Assembly: GCA_025617375.2 (NCBI GenBank)
Contig: JAMYGW020000012.1
Span: 806,001 to 870,000, forward strand
Length of the DNA: 64,000 bases
Reading direction: 5' to 3'
Source: Acarospora socialis
Taxonomy: Eukaryota; Ascomycota; Lecanoromycetes; Acarosporales; Acarosporaceae
In this document: piece by piece, positions 47,296-58,264 of the stretch
How positions within the stretch are numbered: the first letter of the stretch is position 1
Layout: the number at the start of each line of letters is the position of its first letter
Notes under the pieces: generated by a model
Told to the model about the DNA's origin: nothing
Seen by the model: only the letters and a program-made list of their open reading frames with translations
Databases searched by the model: none
Position numbers and translations under genes: made by a program

Positions 47296-48509
47296 CTAAG
47301 CCCCCGCACTCACCTCCCCCAACCGCCCCACCAACCCCTCCATCCTCCCCTCCCCACCACACAACCTCCTCTCCACCCCCCTGTCCCTCCCCCTCTCCCC
47401 CAGCACAACCGCCCTCTCGACCCTCCCCCCTTTATCCACCCTCACCCTCCCAACCCTCCCATCCACCCACTCAATCCTCACCTCCAACCGCTCCGCATCC
47501 GTCGCCTCAACCTCTTTGATCCCATACCTATACCTACCCCGCCTCGTCTCCCCATCAACACCCGCCTTCAACGCTTCTCGTAACCTCCCCACCCACGCCC
47601 CCCTCAGATGCCACCCCACCAGCTCCCTCCTCACCTCCCGCACCAGCCGCGGCAGATCTTGTTTCTGCACCCTCTTTGCCCCCGCTTTAACAGCCGCTAC
47701 ATTCGCATCCGCATTCGCATCCCCACCACCACCCCCCGCCGGCGTCTTCGGGAGCGGCAACCACCTCGCCACCAGCGCCGGCAGCGGCACGCACGGCGGG
47801 ATCGTGTGTCGATGGACGCGCAGCGCGGCCGAGTCCGCGTAGGGTCGGTGCAGGAGGAGGTAGTAGGGGGTGAGGAATTGGCCTGTTGCGTGCAGCGCAT
47901 CGAGATGGGGTCAGTAAGGTCGCCAGCTTGAGGGAAGTGAGCGGATAAGTGAGTGAGGAAGCGTGGGAGAGGGAGCAGGGAAAGAAGGGAAATGAACAGG
48001 GGGGAAGGGGAGGGAGAACATACCCTCGCAAAAGACCTCGATGCGCACGCCATAGACGCGGCCGGAATCTGCGGCGTGTGGGTCCGGGTCGCGGACGCGG
48101 AACATGGTTGCGCCGGCGCAGAGGCGGTGGAGGGTGAGGGTGTTGTGGGCGGCTTGGTGGGTGGTGGCGTGATGGAGGGCGGTTTTTGTTGTTGTTGTGG
48201 AGTTTTGGGTGGTGGTGGTGTTGGTGGTGGGGGGGAGGGCGGTGTTTGATTGGTGGGTGAGGAGCGATTGTGTGGGTGCGGAAGTGAGGAGCATTGAGCG
48301 GAGGAGGGAGCGGCGGTGGGTTAGGGTCGATACTGGTGGGGTTGTGTTAGCAGGTGTAGGATGGTTGTGGTGGTGGATGTTGATTGATGGTGGTGCGTAC
48401 TTTGCGCGCGGATGATGGCTATTTCGTTGTCGAGCTGAGAAGAGAGAGGTTGAGAGTCGGGGATCAGAGAGGGGGGTGTGGTTGCTGCGGGTTCGGTGGG
48501 GGCTGCCAT
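47296..48509 (-). CDS. CENP-O/Mcm21 kinetochore protein, 3 exons
   Basis: Predicted 334-aa inner-kinetochore subunit (COMA/CCAN complex). Exons (minus): 48509-48401, 48332-48024, 47882-47296; introns begin GTACGC and GTATGT. The short N-terminal helix PLSSQLDNEIAIIRAQ precedes a Thr/Ser/Asn-rich linker (about 55-95). The CENP-O RWD core follows: LTLHRLCAGATMFRVRDPDP, GRVYGVRIEVFCEGQFLTPY, YLLLHRPYADSAALRVHRHT, IPPCVPLPALVARWLPLP. Then comes KQDLPRLVREVRRELVGWHLR, the conserved C-terminal helix. Ends with a Gly/Arg/Val-rich stretch. The core is unmistakable for the family; the poly-Gly insert (GGGGGDANADANVA) and low-complexity linker are lineage features. The coding strand flips from C-rich to G-rich midway. 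Confidence 0.87.
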
Positions 48510-48969
48510 ATTGGTGTGCGCCGTGAAGAGGGATGGAACTGGCAGGGAGAAATGTGGGAACAGGTGAAAGATTGTTGATAGTAAGGTAGAGTGTCTTTGG
48601 AAGCTGTTGATACTGGCGAACAATGTTTACACTACAGGACGCGCTGCTTACGTAACGACGGCGACGCGTGTTAGAGAGCTGTATCAAGCAATTTCCAACA
48701 TTCGACTTCGGTTGCTATAGACAGTTGACTTGCAATCTACAATCAGATGAGAGCTCGCACCGTAATCTACAAATTAATTGTGAGTTTTCACACTCCATGA
48801 GCATCAAACTAACCGTAACTCGTCTCGTTCTCGCATAACCCAGCTGTGCCACCCAGAAGGAAAATCAGAAACGCCAGTAGCTGGGAGGCCGTTCAGGGTA
48901 TATGCTCGTTAGAAAGATCCACCCCAGAACGCCATGTCTCTTTTTATACTCTTGTACGAAGGTGAACAA
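48510..48969. other. Intergenic, 460 bp
   Basis: Upstream of CENP-O and downstream of the next minus-strand gene (head-to-tail). No gene seen. Confidence 0.5.
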
Positions 48970-50361
48970 TCAATCGCCGTCCCAAGCGATTGGCGGAAGA
49001 GGCCCGTACTCCTCGCCCGTCTCGGTTTGTAACTTCCTTCGCGCGATTGCTTCCGCCAGGGTCCATCTCCTCGTCAACCTTCGCTGTCTATCTTCACAAG
49101 CCAGACGATCTTCTGCTGTGGTCTGGCTGAAAGTCAACTCCAACCTTACCAGTTCAGAGCGACGCTGTTCGTTCAAGTCCGCGAGCTCTTCCTCCTGCCT
49201 CGTGATGATACTTTCGACCTGCTTCGCTTGTCTCTCTCTCAACACGTTGATGCGTGAGTCGTGGAGGCTCTCCATACTGTCGCGGACGTGGTACTGCTGT
49301 GCCAAGCCGCGAAAGTCTTTATCCGTCACTGTCCGGACTGGCATGCCCTCGATTAACATGTGACTGTTGCAGTAGGCTTCCATGTGTCGGAGGCGAGTCT
49401 CGCATGCTTGGCGTTCTAATTCCAGGGTTCGATGGTGGTCCACCTCTGCGGACAAATGGCGGTCTTCCAGGATTAGCATGGTGTGGTGATGTCGGTCTCT
49501 CATGCTCTGCTCTAGTTGCCGGTGGCGGGCCACCATTTCCACCTTTTGACTTTCATGCTTGACTTGTGAGTCTCTTCTCTGCGACCGTTGGACTTCTGTG
49601 ACCCTATCTCGTTCCTCAAGCTGCGTCGCCCTCAATATCTTCAAGGTCTCACTCTCCAAGCTCCGTCGTGTAGCGCCAGGATCGTAAACGGGGACGGCAA
49701 ATGTATACGGTTCGCGGACCAGCGTAGCATCTTCCAATCCACCACGACCTGTTGAGACAGATAATTTCTTCAAGGACACGATCGTCGCCACGATATCGGG
49801 TTCCGATTGTACAGCAGTCCGAGCCTTTGGAGTCATCAACGGCAAGATTGGAATTGGGTACCCGATCGCCGGCTTTCTTCTCCTGAATCCGGATATCCTG
49901 CGAAAGCCTCTCTTGAATTTGAAGTACGAGGATTTTCTAGACGAGAGTGACAGAATCGATGGAGCGCCGGAGGGTACCGAGAGCGTCGAAAAGGAAGAGT
50001 CGGTGGCCGGTTGCTGCTCGCTGGAGCTGCATGAGGTCGGAAAGGTCGATTGAGAAAACCGCGAAGACACCGACGGCTCCAAGACCAGAGGAGTATGGGC
50101 AACACAGGCGGCGGTGTTCGCGATCTGATGCACGGAGGTCAAGGGTGCGATCTGGTCGATGTTTATCCCCAGCTCAGCGGCTTCAAGTTCCAGACGTCTG
50201 TCTAGCTCTTCCTCCGTTTCGCTTTCTCCATCCTGCGAGTATATGCTACTAATCTCGTGCGTACTGTATGTGAGTTCTTCTTTTCCGTTTGGCTCATCGT
50301 CCTGCAAGTCGGAAAGTGAGCGCTTTCTGGAGACTGCCATTGCGGAGGTTGCTACTGCCAT
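48970..50361 (-). CDS. Orphan 463-aa coiled-coil protein, single exon
   Basis: ATG 50361 (MAVATSAMAVSRKRSLSDLQ; a second ATG seven codons on) to stop at 48970, intronless. N-terminal third acidic/Ser-rich (QDGESETEEELDRRLELEAA); a basic patch (SSYFKFKRGFRRISGFRRRKP) suggests nuclear or membrane binding. From about 235 to 440 it is an almost continuous charged coiled coil (RVTEVQRSQRRDSQVKHESQ, SMESLHDSRINVLRERQAKQ, RQEEELADLNEQRRSELVRL). The C-terminus YGPLPPIAWDGD looks conserved. I know no function; composition suggests a scaffold. Confidence 0.68.
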   Translation of the reverse strand: MAVATSAMAVSRKRSLSDLQDDEPNGKEELTYSTHEISSIYSQDGESETEEELDRRLELEAAELGINIDQIAPLTSVHQIANTAACVAHTPLVLEPSVSSRFSQSTFPTSCSSSEQQPATDSSFSTLSVPSGAPSILSLSSRKSSYFKFKRGFRRISGFRRRKPAIGYPIPILPLMTPKARTAVQSEPDIVATIVSLKKLSVSTGRGGLEDATLVREPYTFAVPVYDPGATRRSLESETLKILRATQLEERDRVTEVQRSQRRDSQVKHESQKVEMVARHRQLEQSMRDRHHHTMLILEDRHLSAEVDHHRTLELERQACETRLRHMEAYCNSHMLIEGMPVRTVTDKDFRGLAQQYHVRDSMESLHDSRINVLRERQAKQVESIITRQEEELADLNEQRRSELVRLELTFSQTTAEDRLACEDRQRRLTRRWTLAEAIARRKLQTETGEEYGPLPPIAWDGD

Positions 50362-52370
50362 ATAGGAGGGCGTTACGGCTCGTCGAAGACAACACTGTCG
50401 ACAGTGCGTCGAGTGAGTTCATCCTATGTCGTAAGAAAGGCGAATACGGTGCAGAATATAGGAGAGTTATCTGCAGGCGACGATCGCCCTCAAAGCACGA
50501 AGGGTCCCAACGAGTCAAATTGATGTGGTGACGGCAGTTGGAACCGCCAAGTGGATCACAAACGACGGCTCCCGCGGCTGTGTCTGACGAGCCGTGTATT
50601 GTGCACACCGAGTTTCTTAGTTTAAGGCGATCAGCACCAGCATGTTAAGATGGTCTGGTAAGTTAGGATAAGGCCACAACTGAAAGAACATGAATAGCCT
50701 TGAGTTACACTGCTCGAAACAATCAGAAATGTCCAGCGGCAGATTGGAGTGACACATACGCAAGAGGCTCGCACGAGCAGCTACTCGAGAACTTCTAATC
50801 TAAAAAGAGGTCTTAGTCGAGATGAGTGATCCAAAGTGCAAGACGTAAGCGTAGAGTAACTTAAATGTTAATGCGGTTCATCCAGTGACCAGGCTCGACG
50901 CCGCCGATCATCCCATCCACTGCAATGTCCACTAAAAGGTCGCCTGGAGGGTTCATCGGTTGGCTGCAGCGAAGCCAATCGGATAGGTAGCATTACACCG
51001 AGTGTGGCTGATTGGCTTCGGCTTTGGCTTTGGCGCCGGGGGTGGCACCGAGATAGGGAGCTATCAGTCGAAGCCACTTGCATAAGGTAACTCGTACACA
51101 GTACCTAAGGTATTGCACGGTACTCATAGGTGTGGAGTAGGCTCTTACAAACCCCCCCCGCGACAATAATCATATAATTGCTGTCAGCACCTTAAAGACA
51201 TCGATAAACTCAGATGATTGTCTTACCTGCAATTCCAATCCGACCTTCATCTCCATACCGGGGTAGCAGGAAGATGTGTGACACCAATTCTATACGACGG
51301 TTACGGAGTGAGGATATCAAATATCAATCGACATCTCGAACTCTCCGAGATACCTCACAGAATGTGGGGAAGGTTCAGAGCGCGTAGTTGTATACAAAGT
51401 ACTATATACAGTCCTGAGACAGAGGATGCCATTTTGTCGACCACATACCTGCACCTGCTATGGGTAGCTTCTCGAGAATTGTCATCGTCGTCAAGCCTGT
51501 CTAATTATTCGACAACTTAACAACGCCATCCCAATGCGCTGCTCGCTTGCAAGAGTTTCTGTGGGACCCAATGGTTTTCTAGGCAGGTAAATAGGATGAA
51601 ATACGACCACGGCATTACTCAGATATGGAAGGTTGATATACTTATCATCTGTAGAGGCACCTGAATTGCAGGGCTTCCTGAGGTATAGAGATGAGAGCCT
51701 TGACTGGAAAGATCAGTTTATCCCATGCCAAACACATTGATTTGTGGGTACATGGATGAGTTTGGGTACTTCCAGCTATGTCGACTCCTCGAGGAACATA
51801 ATTTGAACGTGCGATAGCTGAAGCTTGCTCGTGAGAGCACTCATAGAAAGCCTCTAGTCGTCCTGGACTGTGGGCCTTGGATGGAAAATCAGCTCCTTCT
51901 GATATGAGAGCAGATATCTCACACACCTAAGGTCAACGTGTCTGCCGATAGGCTTGATTTGGTCGTATCTTCCGATAGGATGCTAGCAAACACCTTTCGA
52001 GACTCTCCCGCCGGAAAAGATTGGGTACAGTAAAGAAATGATTGTATTTGAAAGTGGGCTTCACAAGAAGCTTTAGAGATGCTGTTGACTGAACGGGTTC
52101 CTTGAATCCTCGGAATCACCCGGTACTTCGTAGATGTGCAATGCTAGCCTCACAACTTGACTGCCTAGCGCTTGGTCATCTGTATGTTTGGCAGTTTCGC
52201 AACTTCCAGTTGACAGGCCACTTATCAACGCGGTCCGTCTGTGCTCATTCCAAAGTCCAGTACAGAGATCGGTTCCAACAACCTGCGGACTCTGCGGCTC
52301 GAATCTCCTTTCGTATCTTCGGATTAATCAACTTCAGCCTTTTGAGTACCATTCGCCAGACGCTGACAGC
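50362..52370. other. Intergenic, 2.0 kb
   Basis: No gene supported. A run of C (CCCCCCCC) near 51153 and short frames only. The last 180 bases are the open leader of the next gene, in frame but without an ATG. Confidence 0.45.
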
Positions 52371-53051
52371 ATGAATTCACGCGACTCTCCTTCCAGTGCA
52401 GTCTCCGTCGAACCTCCTTTCCAGCGGCTTCCCCTCGAGATCCGTCGAAAGATATACAGTTACTTCCTCGTCCTTGACAAAGGCAAGGAGATCGTCAATC
52501 CTTGGCTACTCATGAACTTCCCCTCTGGCAGGCATCCGAGGCACATCGAAGGTCTCGACTCCCGCATCCTTGCTAGCTGCCGGTCTCTCCACTCTGAAAC
52601 ATCTGACATGTTATATGGGGACAATGTCTTCCGTATTACTTCGCCACTCCATTTCGATATGTGCTCTCAGCTAATCAACCAACATTTCGTCTTGGTCAAA
52701 CATCTCAGCATCGAAATTGGGACTGAAATCGGCTTAGAGTGGAAGGACTTTCTCGTGAGAAACGGTGAAGAGATATTAAGGCAGCTAACGAGTTTGAAAA
52801 GCATAAAGATTACTCTGCTAGGAGATAGTGCCCGTCTCAGCGGCCGTGACTGCTATGGAGAAATCGATGATGTATACATTAAAATTTTTAAAACGATAGC
52901 AGACACGCCATTAGACACAACCATATACGGCGTCTGTTTCGAGGAGAATCCGGGCCTTCAACAGAAACTGCGGCATGTTCGGCTTATGCCAGCAGACGGG
53001 ACCATAGACGGGAGTGCGTGTATGGGACGTTCGCGAGACTTTTCTCCATAG
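52371..53051 (+). CDS. F-box-like/2EXR-type small protein, single exon
   Basis: Predicted 226-aa protein. After a short disordered start (MNSRDSPSSAVSVEP) comes PFQRLPLEIRRKIYSYFLVL, the hydrophobic F-box-like or 2EXR signature common in fungal proteins. Then comes the family pattern RILASCRSLHSETSDMLYGD and NVFRI, with a following strand HLSIEIG and a LRQLTSLKSIKITLL repeat. F-box-like proteins link substrates to SCF ubiquitin ligases, but many fungal members are uncharacterised. The stop TAG (53049-53051) is directly followed by GTAAGT, so a 3'-UTR intron is possible. The frame is open upstream to 52188 without an ATG. Confidence 0.7.
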   Translation: MNSRDSPSSAVSVEPPFQRLPLEIRRKIYSYFLVLDKGKEIVNPWLLMNFPSGRHPRHIEGLDSRILASCRSLHSETSDMLYGDNVFRITSPLHFDMCSQLINQHFVLVKHLSIEIGTEIGLEWKDFLVRNGEEILRQLTSLKSIKITLLGDSARLSGRDCYGEIDDVYIKIFKTIADTPLDTTIYGVCFEENPGLQQKLRHVRLMPADGTIDGSACMGRSRDFSP

Positions 53052-53498
53052 GTAAGTGTTTCGGAGTTGAGGATATAAGCATATGATTGTCGACATAGTT
53101 TGAAGTATGGTTGAGGGCAACGGTCCATGCTGTCAAGAAGGCAAGACACTGTTGTTCAGGATGAGGTTGACTTTCAGCTCAGAACGATGGATATGTCCTA
53201 TCTCTAGCGTCCGCCGCCTTTCCCTTTCTGGTCTGCTAACCGAGACACTAGGTAACTACGGCCCACGGGCTATCGGCGTTTGCTTCCACCGACAGTGCTT
53301 TGTTCAATCTGCAGGCTTACCTAAGTTACATCTTTCGCATGGAGAGCTACTCCAGCAGCTTCAATATGTTTGCCACGATTCACCACCAACACTCCAGATG
53401 TTATTTCCACCGCTCTTGCCTTCGGAGTCTCACGGAGAGCGACTGTTGCTCACAATTTCTACTTCGGACATCATACCACAACTTTCCCAGCCACTTCC
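53052..53498. other. Spacer between the F-box-like gene and Atg29, 447 bp
   Basis: A frame here (53107-53565) overlaps Atg29 in another phase and has no family support. Treated as 3' UTR and promoter. Confidence 0.45.
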
Positions 53499-55245
53499 AT
53501 GTCATCAGGGCGTACCGGATTCCAACCTGCACCGAGGGAGGGGACCCGAACTAGTACACAAGTAGGATCTGATGTTCATTTCACTATTTTCATCCGTGTT
53601 CCCGTTCCTCGGGGGGCTTTTGTCGATCCTGAACCTGTAAGTCTCTAAGGATGATTGCATCGACGAGCGTTACGCTAATGATTCAAGGTTGATTGGAATG
53701 TCTCGAAAGACCAAGCACTATGGAAATTCCTTTCTCAAACATCCAAAGGCGGCGAGATAGACTGTAAGGATCTCAATCTCTACTTGCTTCCGGTCATGTT
53801 CTGACTCTCGTGCAGGGAGGGCCTTGTTTGTACCACCGCGATATATGAGGTTCAAGCTGAAGTCTAATGCCCGTCATTAGAGCTGAAACATACAATGTCA
53901 CGTTGCCGTTCTTGCTCCAACAAGCAGCATGGCTTTATGAGCAGCAACTTTCCCAAGTCCGAGCGCAGATGCGGAAGGTGGCTTCCCCACAACCTACCGC
54001 ACCATTGCCAATGCCAGGGTCTGTGTCTGGGAGTGCTACGGTTGGAGGACAGTCTATGAGGCGCGTTGGGAGTGGGGAAGCAGGTACCTTCAGGCAGTCA
54101 TAGGAGACACGGTCGGTGCTGACGTTAAGTAGGCTCCAGGGCGGCCTCGTCGCTCTCGAGACGCTCGAATGACACTCCTGTGCCAAGGCGTGAGCGAAGT
54201 ATGGCTAGCATCTCCGTCCGGTCTACAGGTCGGTATAATTCCGTAGCTTCATGTTGTTTCACATTTGATGAAATCGTTAGCTCCGCCACTTTCTGGACCC
54301 TCTTTGACATATGCCTCATCTTCGAACCGAGGAGATGGCTTGGCATCAAGTAGACGGCTTCCAGCGAGCCATTATGGTCAGGGTATGAATACATCGAGCA
54401 ATGAAGCAGGTAATCCTCATCTACCTATCACTTCCTCGCCAGAACCTCGTGACCGACATAACGGGCTGCGTGCGAGTTCCCCTTCCGCCAAGTCGGAGGG
54501 GCTGCCAAGTTCGTCTTCATCGTCATCCTCAGACTCAGAACCAAGAGAAGCAACCTCCAAAAGCCAGCTTTTCCCACGCCGGCCACACTTCGCTTCCCAA
54601 AGAGCTCCATCCCAGCAACTCGACAATGGCGAAGCCGACGACGACGACGAAGAATCCCCCGCCTTCCTCGCTTTTTCCGCCCCCCCACCCCCCTTAGCCA
54701 CCCAAGATCCCAGCGCGACCCTACGCATCGACACGCCCACATCCCCTGCACGGAATCCCGCCACGAACCAACCTACCAGATCGCAGCGCTCTCAGACGAC
54801 GCACTCGTCCGCCAGTTCCGCCAGTTCCGCAGCAGCCGTAGCCAGCACCGGCACGCAGGTCGACGGTCCCCCGGCCCAGCGTCCACCGGGCCCGTTAAGC
54901 CCGCGCCGCGCAGCCGAGCTCGCGGCGCTGAGCCCCCGACGTCGAGCGCTGGCGAGGGAAGGTAGCGACGGGACGCCGAGTATGGGGAGTAGTTTTAGCG
55001 ATTTGGACGGTGTGGCTCCCCTTCCTATTCATTCTATATGCGTTGTCTTTGCAATCTACTTCCATAATGGATGAAGCCGTATGGCACAGGAAAGAAAGTA
55101 TGCTGACTTGACTACGTGGGGTATAGACGCCAGCGTGACGCAATCGGCGCTCGAGGAGGCGTTGTTGAGTAATATGCAGCATGGAGGTGGCGTGGCGAGT
55201 CGGATGAGCAGTATCAGTCAGGCGCTCAAGAGTCGTTATCTTTGA
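53499..55245 (+). CDS. ATG29: Atg29 autophagy scaffold protein, 7 exons
   Basis: Predicted 456-aa subunit of the Atg17-Atg31-Atg29 scaffold that starts phagophore assembly. Exons: 53499-53636, 53688-53763, 53816-53825 (10 nt), 53881-54083, 54133-54228, 54281-55009, 55127-55245. Spliced N-terminus: HFTIFIRVPVPRGAFVDPEP, VDWNVSKDQALWKFLSQTSK, GGEIDWRAL then AETYNVTLPFLLQQAAWLYE and QQLSQVRAQMRKV, the diagnostic Atg29 domain (about 25-105). A long disordered Ser/Pro region with phosphorylation-type motifs (SSSSSSSSDSEPRE) follows, and the C-terminal conserved tail SFSDLDDASVTQSALEEALL, ASRMSSISQALKSRYL. The 10-nt micro-exon supplies W-R-A and part of L. ATG 53499 gives a short N-terminus. Confidence 0.9.
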
Positions 55246-56135
55246 ATCGCTCGCTCGGGGCTAGTTTGCTTGCGAGGAAGTTTCAAGTCTCGGGGGGAGG
55301 GAAGCTGATGGTGTTTTTCGACGGAGCCTTGACTCAATTCTACATCCCTTTCTGTCCCTGCGTTGCTGCTTTTCGGTCCTGTGGGAGCACTATCTTGACA
55401 TTCTACAAATTCAAGAAATATGAACCTTGAGTATCGGCTATATTGCTAAAGTATTACGGTGATTTGACGCTCGCTAAGCGCACATGCTTAAGGTATAGAC
55501 GACCTATAGATTCTTGTCTCGGATCTCGCTCGCCATCGAATCAACCTTCCAGCGCGAGATGACCGGCTTCCAGCCAAGTGCTCGGTGAGCATATGCCGTG
55601 TCAAAGAGGGTACCAATGTTTGCTTCTTCTTCCCACGCCGTCTATAAATCTATTGCTTTCCCTTGAAGCGTGAATGATGAGACTGGTTTGGTCGCAGGGT
55701 GGTGCTCGGCCATGAATTCTACTGTAGTCGTCTCCTTTCGCATATACTTTTGGTCGGTTAGCAATACTGTATCTTTTGTCCTTAATGGGGTTGATGCCTT
55801 TGAATAGAATGGGTATTGGTTAGGGAGCTTCTTGGTAAGAGTGGTGCGTGATGCGCGTGTGCTTGGTGTGGGTATGCTGGTGGCATGGTGATAGTGCTCT
55901 GTTTTCTCGAAGGAATAGTGCTATAGAATAGAGAATCGTATCGCTAGATATCCTTCCCTTGTGAGAGCTGGCGGGTTTTCTGTGTTCTCGCAATCAAAAT
56001 GCCATTCCATTTGTAAGCTGGTGTGGCCCTCGAAGCAAGCTATATCATCCGATCGAGGTGGTTCTATCTGGTCTTCCCTGTGTGAGCTCTCCGTCTTGCT
56101 GTGTTTTCCCAGTGATTCTGCTCCTTCTGGTGCTT
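55246..56135. other. Convergent intergenic region, 890 bp
   Basis: Between Atg29 and the PPCS 3' end. A frame at 55242-55430 and one at 55921-56139 (minus) have no support. Confidence 0.45.
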
Positions 56136-57380
56136 TCACGCGGTAAGAGCACCAGTAGCGGGTACTGAGTCGTTCATATAGGTTCTGTCTTGGATTCCAT
56201 TCCCTTTGTAAGCCCTCTGCTCCGCCTTCCGAATGAATTGTAAGTGCATATCTGCCACTTCCGGTACGATCAAGGACTCAATCTCCATTTCCGGCTCGGC
56301 TTGCATCCCTTCACCGGCGCTGTTGCTCGCCTCTTCCTGCTCCCGCTTCTTGCGTGCCGCGAGGCCGACTTCCTCGACGATGCCGGACATGCTCTTGGTT
56401 CGTCTGTGTCGCGGAACTCTGATCCAGTTCTCTTCTTCGTCGGGCGTGATGAAGACGACTTCCCATTTTCGTGTTGTGAGGAGGTTGCCGATGACCAGGT
56501 GGTGCGAGTAACGTTCCAAGGCCATTTGCGCCTTGGACACTAAGATCGAGGGGTCAGTTTCGAGCTTGAAGCTGACGATCATCCCTTCCGGTGCCCATCC
56601 GTCGACGAGACTTTTCAAGAATTTCGGTACAGGGTCGAGGTCGATGACTAGTTTCTTCCCTTGGGTGCGTGTGGATGGCTTCTCGGAACCCACAAGGACC
56701 CCGTTGGCAGTGCTAGCATTTCCGAGCCGTTGTCCGGCTTCTGACGACTGTATCTTATGCTCCACCATTCTGTCCTTTGGTACGAAGAAGTCGGATACCG
56801 CAGCCGCCAGGTAGAACAATGCGCGTGAGCCCATTGGCCCCATCAGTCTGGCGATCTCGCGAAGATTCCACAGATATTCCGTTATGGTCGTGAAAGGAAG
56901 CAGCAACAGCAGATTTTCTCTCTTCGCAGCATTGTATTTCCTCAACACATCCAGCATTTGCTCTTGGTAAGCATCATTCACCACCACCTTCCCGTCGTCC
57001 GCTTCGGTCATGAAGTCGAGAAAGCAGTTGGTCGAATGGCTGTAGTGGCGCGAGTACGGCAGCAGGGAGTACTGTCGATGGAGGAATATAACCGCGTAAC
57101 CGGCTTCGAGGAAATACTCGGCCGACGTCGCCCCACGAGTTCCGGCGGAAAAGTTGTCGATGAAGCGGACCGTTTGATTTTCAAGAGGCACGGTGGTGCC
57201 GCCGGAAGTGACGAGGACAACGCGCCGTTTTCGGCTGAGATGTCGTTCAACAAAGGCATTGGCGAGCGTGATATTGGAGTTGAGAGACTTCGGCGGAGGG
57301 TTCACGGTGAAGTAATCATCCTCAGCGAGCTCGGCGGTGGTGTGGCGGCCACCCTCCGGCCTTGGGGCGGCGATAGGCAT
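56136..57380 (-). CDS. Phosphopantothenate-cysteine ligase (PPCS), single exon
   Basis: Predicted 414-aa enzyme of coenzyme A synthesis: joins 4'-phosphopantothenate and cysteine using a nucleotide. Signatures: RVVLVTSGGTTVPLENQTVR, FIDNFSAGTRGATSAEYFLE (nucleotide-binding loop), YAVIFLHRQYSLLPYSRHYS, ALFYLAAAVSDFFVPKDRMV (conserved AAVSDF), EHKIQSS, EGMIVSFKLETD, HHLVIGNLLTTRKWEVVFIT. This is the eukaryotic stand-alone CoaB type (yeast Cab2-like); it is not fused to a decarboxylase. Fungal-specific insert after KIQSS and a charged C-terminal tail (RKKREQEEASNSAGEGMQAE). ATG 57380 is the first in frame. Intronless. Divergent from the next gene. Confidence 0.93.
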   Translation of the reverse strand: MPIAAPRPEGGRHTTAELAEDDYFTVNPPPKSLNSNITLANAFVERHLSRKRRVVLVTSGGTTVPLENQTVRFIDNFSAGTRGATSAEYFLEAGYAVIFLHRQYSLLPYSRHYSHSTNCFLDFMTEADDGKVVVNDAYQEQMLDVLRKYNAAKRENLLLLLPFTTITEYLWNLREIARLMGPMGSRALFYLAAAVSDFFVPKDRMVEHKIQSSEAGQRLGNASTANGVLVGSEKPSTRTQGKKLVIDLDPVPKFLKSLVDGWAPEGMIVSFKLETDPSILVSKAQMALERYSHHLVIGNLLTTRKWEVVFITPDEEENWIRVPRHRRTKSMSGIVEEVGLAARKKREQEEASNSAGEGMQAEPEMEIESLIVPEVADMHLQFIRKAEQRAYKGNGIQDRTYMNDSVPATGALTA

Positions 57381-58264
57381 AGCTCATGAGGAGTCAATGA
57401 ATATCCTGGAGCTTGAGAAAGAGCTCAATTGATGTTTGACATACTTGCCTTGCGATAAGAGCGCATTCTGGACTATCAAACATTGATCCGAGCTCCGAAG
57501 GTGAGATTTGGGAATGTGAGGCTTCATTTACCTCGGTTCTATTTTGTTTAGGTAAGCAGGATTTGTAAGATCCCGATAATCCAGGTATTCTTGGCGGCAC
57601 CCTGCAGCAACAAAGAGGGGTCTCGATCAGATATGCTCGCTAAAGTGGAGTAACGTGATCGTACGTGTACCTTAGTAAGTTAACTTTATCTTGATGCGAG
57701 ATGCGAGAGACCCTTACAATTGTTGGAGAAAGCCGTTGGCATCTGAAGTCGGCCTCAATCCTCACAGAGTCAAAGCAATAAAACGTCCACCTCATTCGAC
57801 ACATTGGCCTTTCCACGAAAGTCGCCGCTGCCCATTGTCGCCCTCATGTCCAAACACACATTCTTGCCTTACAAGTGCAGGTAGTCAACATTGAATGAAC
57901 CAACTCCACGAATCAACGTGCTGTTTGCTTGGCTCTGCTCCATTGCGCGGCAACACCTATCAAACACCAGAGAACATCCAATCTTCCACTGCCGCCTCAT
58001 CGCTCGTCTGAAGTCTCAAAGGCCTGCGCCTTGGCAGTGTTGCGGATTGCGCCGGCAGCGCGAAACATCCAGATTTAATAGTCGCGGATGTCAGAGCTAT
58101 AGGGCAACCTTTGACTGTGGCATAGCACTATGAGAAGACCAAATCGTCCTTATATCTAACCAACCACCCGTTCGTCAAGAAGATCATATAACTTGGTCGG
58201 TTCCTCTCGATCAGTCACTAAGCTCTGGAACTACGTCCAACTGGCCTGTGATTACGGAATACCT
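57381..58264. promoter_or_regulatory. Divergent promoter region, 884 bp
   Basis: Contains both promoters of PPCS (minus) and the Zn2Cys6 regulator (plus). Small frames at 57394-57600 (minus) and 57691-58133 (plus) are not supported as genes. Confidence 0.45.

Noticed and set aside
48230-48460. Plus-strand Gly/Val-rich frames over CENP-O
   Set aside because: Shadows of the C-rich minus-strand coding sequence encoding the Thr/Pro/Asn linker.
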